Part shown: positions 56,456-64,000 of the stretch, one piece after another | Layout: each line of letters starts with the position of its first letter | How positions within the stretch are numbered: position 1 is the first letter of the stretch | Source: Pigoraptor chileana | Lineage: Eukaryota > Opisthokonta > Filasterea | Assembly (NCBI GenBank): GCA_943704495.1 | Contig: CALSCR010002267.1 | Location: forward strand, 18,153-82,152 | Reading direction: 5' to 3' | DNA: 64,000 bases | The notes under the pieces: model-generated | What the model saw: the letters and a program-made list of their open reading frames with translations, nothing else | Database searches by the model: none | Told to the model about the DNA's origin: nothing | Made by a program: the position numbers and the translations under genes

Positions 56456-57718
56456 GCGTAGCTCTGTGGGCGTGAGCTTTGGTTGTGTGTGCCCTAACGC
56501 ACAGTTCTGCCGCACCACGTGACCCGCTGCCAAACAGGCGCCTGCGACCGTGCATGCGTTGACGTCCTTATTGCAATGCAGTCGATTCGGATGAATCTTG
56601 CAAGTGGGGGTGACTGTTTTGCTTTCCACTCTGTATATTGTCTATGCCATTTTATCATTCTTGCGTTTTATTCCGTCGGCTTTCACTGGTGTATTCTTTC
56701 CCCTCATTTTTGTGTGTGTGATTTTCTCTCCTTCTTTCTGTAATCGTCTTCTCCCGTCGATGCCTTTTCAAGTTGTACAATTACTATATTTCTAAATTCG
56801 CCTGTCAGACATTGCAAAAGTGTGCGTGTAATGTTTTGATGAGACACACACGACCGCACATGCACTCGCACGCACGACATACATGCGTGCTTGGGCACAC
56901 CCAGTCTGTATGCGTTGATCTCGCCTCCTCTTTTGTTGTGTCTCTGCTCTGTTACGCCGTCGAATTCCACACTATCACCTATCTCTCTACTCTCTTGTGG
57001 TTTGAAGTGCTATTGTGCGTGTGTATGGAGATTCCATTTGTGGACTCAGTGGGCACAAATATTGGAGTCCCATGTTTCTATCCCTCGCGCTGCTATCTAG
57101 TCTTGAACTCGATGGGCTTGTGCCTGAGGCAGCTTGGGCACTGAAGGCTCTCGCTTTTATTTGTATTTGTTTTGTGTCTTGCTTGTGACATGCCTTGCTG
57201 TACTGCTTGTGTGTCTTCGAGTCGTTTGCCGGTGCTTCATAAACCCACACGCAATTCATTGCTGCGACTGCCCTCACCCAATGCGCGTGTTTGGTTTGTG
57301 GATTGGCCCCGCTGAAACGGAGCTCACAGTGGCATATGCTGTTGTATCTGGTGTGTCTGTCAGTCCGTGTCGTTGTTTTGGTCCATTCCATTCGGTAGTG
57401 GGGGTCGGTGGTGATCATTCGCTCATCTGGATCTATGTGTCACTGGAGACGCCTCCGTGCGCCAGCAAAATGCACATTTGTACTTAAGGGTCAGCAATTG
57501 CTACAGTGTTATGTTCGTGCGATTGGACGCACCGTCAGATAGCATCAGAATCAAACGATTTTTGTTGTTATTTTAGCCGCAATTATTTTAAATTGTTACG
57601 GCGGTGCCGTTTGTGCACTTTTTAACGTGTGCACATGTCATAGTGATAGTACAATTTTTTTAAAACCAAACGGGAAACGAATGAGGAAATGGCTTTGAGA
57701 AATGTGCGCGCGCCCTTA
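56456..57718. other. Convergent intergenic region
   Basis: 1263 bp between the stops of the TUTase and the DnaJ gene. It is TG-rich on the plus strand with many short open frames and no recognisable protein. No RNA gene seen. Confidence 0.5.
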
Positions 57719-58876
57719 TTACGCCGCAGGCGATCCAAAGAGTTGTCGTGCCGCTGCAGTGGGACCACCGGGAAAGAAATCAGCACACATACATAACACA
57801 TACACGCAACACACAACCATACATGTGCAACACATGCCACAGACCAAATAGAAACAAAACAACAGCAAAATTCATCCATCGGTTTGCAGGTGATTGCACG
57901 CAAGACTCAGATCATAGTGAGCGGCCGGGGGCAGTGCGTCGCACAACCAGCGCGCACGCAGCACACACGCACTCACCATCCGCCTGTTCGGGGGTGAGGT
58001 ATCCCGGCAATACAACCACAAACTCAACAAACAGCGTGCCGCGGTCCGATGCGTAGTTGTGCACGGGCATGCCCTCGTCATCAACTGCCATGACGAAGCC
58101 TGCGGTTTTGAAATGACGCACGCATCGTCCAGGTTAGGATTGCATGTGTGGGGCATGCAAAGCAAAACACACAACAAACAGAGAGTGCATGAGTGGCAGA
58201 AGAATAGCAAATAAGGAAAACATGCTATTCATAAATGGCTCGAGGAGTGTGCCAATCGGCCATCGCTCAGAAAGCACCGACGCCGATCCCTGAGGCTCAG
58301 CTTCCGCAGTGCCACAGGTCACGACACGATGCAGTTTGTTGTGTTGACAGTGATCGTCTGCGAGTCACGTGCAAGTCACGTGCAATCCACATACCAGGCT
58401 GTGTGACGCGGGTGCGCTTGAGTGGTACTGTGTGGCCGTCCAGGTGCTTCAGCTCGTGCTCAAAGCCAACGAGTGCCTGCACAAAACGGCACGTGTGCGT
58501 GCAATGCTCAGCATCCACATCAACACAACACAACAGTGGCTAATTGCATGTACAAGTACATGTACATGTATAGTGTGTGTGTGTGTGGTTTTTTCTTGTG
58601 TGAGTGCGGGGGGGGGGGGGGGCGTTGCATACCCCCCGAGTTGCTCACAAACACTCAACGCAGACAGCAACTAACGCACCTCGAGGAGCGTGATCGTTTC
58701 CTTCACGTAGAGGTTGTTGCCCTTGCGCGTGAACCTGTCGTGGGGGATGGTCTTGAGAGAGAATATCAGGTCGCCGGGAGTGACATCCGGGCTCTGGTCG
58801 CTTTGGCGCTGGAAGGTCTGTTAATAGCCATTGTAAAGGACCCCACAGAAAAATAATATAAAACAAACCCGCAATC

Positions 58877-58915
<39 letters not shown>

Positions 58916-60926
58916 GGCACAGGCACAATAAGAGATCGATGCGAAGGCGTGGAATCGCCGCAGCATCCGCAACCAAGAGGGAGAGAAGAATGGAAAGGGT
59001 CAAGGATAAGTGGTGGGGATGAGAATGGCACCGAATGGACAACGGCACAGCAACAAATATGACCCCAAAGAACGGTACAGTGGAGCAACGGCAATCACAC
59101 ATTGACCACGCGGCGTTACACACACGCACGCATGCACGCACAGCCACATGTGGCACACGCACAAGCACGGCGCGCACACAGACGCGGATGGGTCGACCGG
59201 GCACAAAGCGGATACAATCTTCTCGCCGTCGGCCATGCCACGCTCGATCGAGAGTGTGACAATGTCGCTGCCCTTCTGGACCTTCTTTCCCTTGCAGAGT
59301 GGGCACTGGCCGCGGACAATCTTGCCCTTGCCGCCGCACTTGGTGCACCTGCGGCACAGCAACGGGTCAGATTGGCCCGGCGGAGGGAGCGGTCAATACC
59401 GCCCGAGTAATTGAATGCCAATCGCCGAATATGTTGTCCAGACAGGGTGACCGCAGATCACTCCCATCGTTCACCCATGCATATACAAATCAGCCCACAA
59501 TAACTCCCATTTCCCATGTTTCAAACGTTCTCTCTCTCCCTCTTTTTGTGGAGTCCATGTGCATGGAGCCAAAGGCTTGAACGCATGTCTCTCTCTCTCA
59601 CTCCTACTTTCTCTCTCTCTCTTTTTGTCTGTTTTTTCTCCCACATCTCTCACATCCCCCTGTCTCATTCCACACAATGACATCCGCCGACACCCACTGC
59701 GACTGCATCTGCTGCACAAATCCTGGCGCGACCTGGTGGGTGGTGATCTTGACGCCCCGGCCACTGCACTCGTTGCACGTGACAATGTCATCAGGACTCC
59801 GTGCACCGGTGCCCCGGCACTTGGTGCAGAGTACCTGACGATTTGTCTCAACCTACGCCGTTGTCGTTCGCACAACAAGAATCAAAGTGAGCGATCAAGA
59901 GCGCATTCAGTGAGGAAGGAACACATGCGCCATTGGGGCACTCATCGGTGGTGAATTTGTTGTGAAATGAAACTGAAATGCTTTGCGAGATAAATATGCG
60001 TGGTCGCACACATTTCACATTGCTCACACGCTCGGCGGAAGGCGCCTACAATAGACACCTTCATAAAATACTAATAAGTGCAGGTGCAACTAAAGTCGCC
60101 GCGCACACGTGATTAAGATAAACAACACTAGATCAAGCCTCGTACTTTGCAAGATTAAGTCACTCACCGGCAACGACTTTCCGAGGTAGAGATCCTCGAG
60201 AGTGACTTCGATCTCAAGATGGACGTCAGGTCCCTTGCGCTTCTGCTGCTGCTGACCGCCGCCAAAAAAGTCGCCAAACATGCTGCCGAAGGGGTTCATG
60301 CCGCCACCTCCATTCTGCACACCACCACATGATACCACCATCACAACACACACCGCACAAAGCCACAGTCAACGAAGGCGTAGGCACGACGTACACACAG
60401 GGAAGCCATGTAAGGTGCAGCCGTCGCAATAGATGCCATTGGCACGCACCTGCTGCTGCTTGAGTCCGTCCTCGCCGTACTGGTCGTATATCCGACGCTT
60501 CTCCTCATCGGTAAGCACCTCATAGGCTGCAGAGAAGAACATATCCACAGATGCCCGTCACGTAAGTCAGGGGTCGCAGACAGTCCTCGTCAACTAACAC
60601 GTCGCACATCACCGTAAGCATATGCAGTCGAGACACTGGTGTGCTGAGTTGAGTGTTACAAATATATATGCGGTGCATTTTCACGACGTACCCTCTGCAA
60701 TTTCCTTGAACATGGCATCGGCAGTCTTGTCGCCGGGGTTCTTGTCGGGATGGTATTTTTTGGCAAGGTCGCGGTAGTTCTTGCGAATCTGCCTGTCACT
60801 CGCATCCCTGGGCACGCCGAGCACAGCATAGTAGTCCTTCCCCGCAAGTGCAAGCGCTATGCCGGCGAGCGCAATGCCCACCATGAGCAGCACGCGTGCG
60901 CTCACTGCACGCCCAAAGATGTGCAT
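57719..60926 (-). CDS. ER-lumen DnaJ co-chaperone with zinc-finger domain (Scj1/ERdj3-like)
   Basis: Exons 60692-60926, 60450-60526, 60168-60314, 59698-59852, 59216-59348, 58680-58817, 58395-58476, 57977-58099 and 57719-57753 give 374 residues in phase. A signal peptide (~8-29, [20 protein letters not shown]) leads directly into the J domain ([22 protein letters not shown] with the HPD). A Gly/Phe-rich stretch follows. Four zinc motifs come next ([32 protein letters not shown]), then the two substrate-binding beta domains ([34 protein letters not shown]). It would recruit BiP-type Hsp70 in the ER. Human ERdj3 lacks the full zinc set, so yeast Scj1 is the closer analogue. Confidence 0.93.
58608..58622. 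repeat. G15 homopolymer and CA microsatellite in DnaJ introns
   Basis: A run of 15 G lies in the intron between exons 58680-58817 and 58395-58476. A separate (CA)17 run at 58880-58914 lies in the next intron upstream. Both are likely slippage-prone. Confidence 0.9.
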
Positions 60927-61590
60927 CTTCAAAGTGAATGAAGGCGGCCGCGTTCGCGGGTTTGTATCGCGCACAGTGGGACAATGACGTAAAGTGCCAG
61001 GTATTCGTCCCTGTAAATTCAATGCAGTCACCAATGCTCTTCTATTCGGCACGTGTCTGTCTTGTGGATGAGTGTGCTCTGGTGTGTGTGTGTGTGTGTC
61101 TGTGTGTGTGCGTGTGTATGTGTGTGCCGGTGTGTGTGGTGTGTGTGACTATGACGGATGGACACCTCTGTGGGCTCGGTTGCGGCGGGATTCCGACCGA
61201 CCGAACACTTAAATTGAATTCAACTGCATTTTGTGGCTGTTTTATGGTCCCATTTTCAGTATAATCGGCTCCAGCTGATTCGGACACGTGCTGCGCTCTG
61301 ATTGGTCAGTCGTGGTGGCCATCCGTCGTCATTTGGGAGATGACAACATGACATCGTCACGTTAGCCGTGCCGCGACTGACGGAACTGGATCTACAAGAT
61401 GCAGTACCAGTGTCAGCAAGTAAATGCAGTCACATCAAACAGTATTATCCACAGTGATGAGTGTTTATGCAGCGTGCATGTGCGCGTGCGACTGATTCCA
61501 GGGAATGACGCCGTGATTTGGGCGATTGCGCCCCTTGTACTTGTACTTGCTGCTGCGTTGTTGTTAACGTGATCGTGCGTCGCATCGAAA
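60927..61590. promoter_or_regulatory. Divergent promoter region, DnaJ (-) / INTS6 (+)
   Basis: 664 bp. TGACGTAA at 60985-60992 lies 59 bp upstream of the DnaJ start; an ACGT-core site there could mediate ER-stress induction. A TG microsatellite occupies about 61079-61147, and a ttaaattgaattcaa AT-element lies near 61209. Confidence 0.5.
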
Positions 61591-63883
61591 ATGCTCGTGG
61601 CTTTTCTTGTCGACACGAGTGCGTCGATGAACCAAACGGCCGCCAATGGACTCTCCTATCTGGATATAGCCAAGGCGACTGTCGAACATTTCATAAAGGT
61701 TGGGTCGTGGCGCTGCATTGTTGATTGCACGTGAATAACATTACATGATCCGATCCGCACGAAGTGGACCACCGAGGAATTGAGCCGATCCCTCGATAAT
61801 ATGGACTCTGACACCCGATTCCCACCCTCTCTCCCCTCACGCATGTATGCATCTTGCGTACCCTGCTGCTGTATTTGCAGGTGCGTGCCAAGGATCCGCA
61901 GAGCCGCTCTGATCGCTATATGCTCATCACCACTGAGAGTGACAGTCCGACAGCGGTGCGCATCGGATTCAAAGAGCCTTTCAATGTCTTCATGGAGGAG
62001 TTGAAGTCGCTCCGGGCGCACGACAATGGATCGCTGCTAGTGGCAACGCGCCTCGCTTTTGATCTTCTGAACTGTTATCGCATTCCGAGCGGGATCGACA
62101 CTGTTGGGCAGGGGCGGTACCCGTATGTGATGGAACCGGGCGTTATCTTTGCGGTTACCGACGGCGTCGACCCGCTCGGTCCGGACAGCCCGATCCCTCC
62201 CGGGACGCGCCCGACGCCCATGCATACGTCCGCAATGCTGAAGGCGGCGCTTCCGGCCTCTCGTCCCTATCCAGGAGCAGAACTGTGCGACGACCCCTTT
62301 CGGTGGGACCAGCGACTGTTTGTGGCTGTGCTTCAGATGTCCGGGTGCGGCATCCCGCCCGCCGTGCTGCGACCGCCCGACGCGTCGATTGTTGCGCTTT
62401 GTGACGGCACGGGTGGAAGGGCTCTTCTTGCGTCGAGTCAACGAGCGGCAATGCAGGTGATGTGTGTGTCTGTGTGTGAGTGCGTGTGTGTGTGCGTGTG
62501 TCGCATGGATGATGGATAATATGCGTTGGGTGCCTTCTGCCAAACCTTGTGCAGTGCTACTGGGTGTATATATGTGCGCACAAAATACCGTGTGCATGTG
62601 TGTATGTGTCCTGTCCTTTCATAAACACATCATACAATACAGCGTGATGCAACTGATAGTATCCGCAATGGCAAGTTTTTGCTAATAAGCACACGTTGTG
62701 CGCGTTCTTGCGCAGGCGGCGGAGGCTGTTGTGGGACGCCTACAGCAGGGAGTCCTTGTGTCCTTTGAGTGCTTTGACCCGCGCGAGAAGGGCGTCGCCA
62801 TACCGGGCCTTCTCCCCCACGCGTACGACAACGTGCCGTCCCCTGCGCCGCTTGCCTCCGCCCGCAAGATGATGCAACTGCACTCGCAGAGTGGCGCACA
62901 AAAGGGCGCGTTCTGGCCGATCCCAGAGGCAGCATGGACGGACGCAAAATCGCAATCGGTAAGCAGTGGTGTGAGGAATGGTGGGAGAACTATTGTGGAC
63001 TTGGTTGGAGTGTTTGCGTTGCCACGTCGAGAAGCGAGTGTGCTTGTTTTGATGTGGATCGCACTCGTGCTCGGCTGATTTGGTCCTGTGGCGATTTACT
63101 TTTTGATTGGGAATTGCACTGGGATTGGGAATGGGAATGGGACAAACTAACTGAGTGCTGCAAAATTTACTCTCTGACTTCATTTCTCGGATGACACCCC
63201 AACGGGTGACGGTGTGTATCTAATTGCGCTGTCTTTTGTGGCGGTGTGCTTATGTTCTGTGTGTCTTTCGTGACGGTGTGTGTGTATGTTCTGTGCGAAA
63301 CGCAACAGCTTCCCTCTCGCACGGCACACCCGCTGATCTCCGTGGCCATGGCGGATGCCGATCCAAAATACCTCAAGGCGTTTCCGTTTGACAAGTACGA
63401 GATCGAGCCGTGCCCTCTCACACAAGTGGGTCCGTGATTGTGCAGCAGTTACAGACGCACGACGCACCTGGGAAGCACGTGCTTTGCTCGCCACATTCTT
63501 ATCAGTATCATTCAAAAAGTAAAAATAGGTCGCATCTCCGCAAGAAAAAGAAAAGAAAAATCTTGCCCATTGAAGAGTTCCAACTCCGCCACTTTACCTC
63601 TACTGGCGAATGTTTTTGACATTCTTGCGTGATTGTTAAACAGAGCGCTGTGTGATGAAAATGCATCCCCTCTGCAGGCCATTCTCTCTCGTCGCAAGCC
63701 GGACGCGTGCTGGGTCGCATTTGTCCACGGCAGCGCGCGCAAGGGCCTCGCGGGTCACGACTACGGCTTCCCCTTCGGCTATGTCAGGCCACGCACAACG
63801 GCGCAGTCGGCCCTGCTCTATGTGCTGCCATACAATTATGCAGTGCTTCTCCCTCTCATCGAGGAGATTATCGGCCCTCTCAG
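61591..63883 (+). CDS. INTS6: Integrator complex subunit 6, 3' part beyond the right edge
   Basis: Exons 61591-61698, 61881-62456, 62716-62958, 63309-63425 and 63678-63883 give 416 residues in phase; the last ends in phase 2, so the gene continues past 64000. A von Willebrand A domain starts the protein with the MIDAS signature DTSASM and GLSYLDIAKATVEHFIK. It then matches INTS6 closely: SRSDRYMLIT, NVFMEELKSL, ATRLAFDLLNCYRI, GIDTVGQGRYPY, DPFRWDQRLF. Later blocks are PFDKYEIEPCPLTQ, GYVRPRTTAQSAL and LPYNYAVLLPL. INTS6 links PP2A to the Integrator complex on RNA polymerase II. After 63883 a gtgagt donor opens an intron containing a TG run at the window end. Confidence 0.96.
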
Positions 63884-64000
63884 GTGAGTTTCCTCGGCTG
63901 TTTATTGCTTTATTCCTTTGGCCTGGTTGGTGTGTGTATGTGTTCGCGTTGGCAGTGGTGGCTGTATGTACATGTGTGTGTGTGTGTGGGAGGGGGAGGG

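Overview
The window is nuclear DNA of a flagellated unicellular eukaryote, most likely a unicellular holozoan (choanoflagellate-like) or close relative. The reasons are: about 18 protein genes in 64 kb; short GT-AG introns (about 40-350 nt) in most genes; and a gene set that includes an L27-PDZ-SH3-GK MAGUK, a MAX-type bHLH-zipper factor, a WASH-complex subunit, Integrator subunit 6 and the ciliary protein AHI1/jouberin. I cannot assign a genus. There is no sign of bacterial, viral or transposon sequence. For most multi-exon genes I rebuilt the exon chain by hand. Donor, acceptor and phase agree from first ATG to stop, so these models are firmer than single open frames.

Layout, left to right: an unrecognised large protein (-, cut by the left edge, 1-3491); E2 enzyme UBE2E (-, 4163-5268); a Sel1-repeat protein with a helical N-terminal domain (+, 5958-8390); intronless TMTC O-mannosyltransferase (-, 8475-10628); intronless AHI1 (+, 11163-14303); MAX-like bHLHZ with a C-terminal PHD finger (+, 15224-16997); intronless LicD/fukutin-like membrane protein (+, 17537-18472); FAM177 (-, 18910-19477); 3-hydroxyanthranilate dioxygenase with two complete tandem catalytic units (+, 19939-22199); DDX6/Dhh1 helicase (+, 22808-24757); WASHC3 (-, 25819-27452); MAGUK (-, 28117-31155 plus an unplaced first exon); acid lipase (-, 31908-34141); six-TM membrane phosphodiesterase (-, 35312-38584); DENN-TBC fusion (-, 39928-44199); glycogenin (+, 45258-47379); glucose-6-phosphate 1-epimerase-like (-, 47985-49461); RRG7-like mitochondrial nuclease-fold protein (+, 49746-50755); terminal uridylyltransferase with a polyQ N-terminus (+, 51681-56455); ER DnaJ (-, 57719-60926); INTS6 (+, 61591 to the right edge).

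The genes are mostly unrelated housekeeping, trafficking, RNA and signalling functions, as expected of a compact eukaryotic genome. Many neighbours are divergent and share short intergenic promoters. Some loose themes recur: RNA fate (DDX6, TUTase, INTS6), membrane traffic (WASHC3, DENN-TBC), carbohydrate metabolism (glycogenin, hexose-P epimerase) and the secretory pathway or O-mannose glycans (TMTC, LicD-like, DnaJ).

The points most worth following are: (1) the DENN-TBC fusion, which joins a predicted Rab GEF and a TBC1D15-type Rab GAP in one chain; (2) a MAX orthologue with its own histone-reader PHD finger; (3) the tandem HAAO with both catalytic units intact and matching introns; (4) the membrane-anchored PDE8-like enzyme; (5) a 26-bp element shared by two divergent promoters, and a TTCAAATT element recurring in 5' intergenic DNA.
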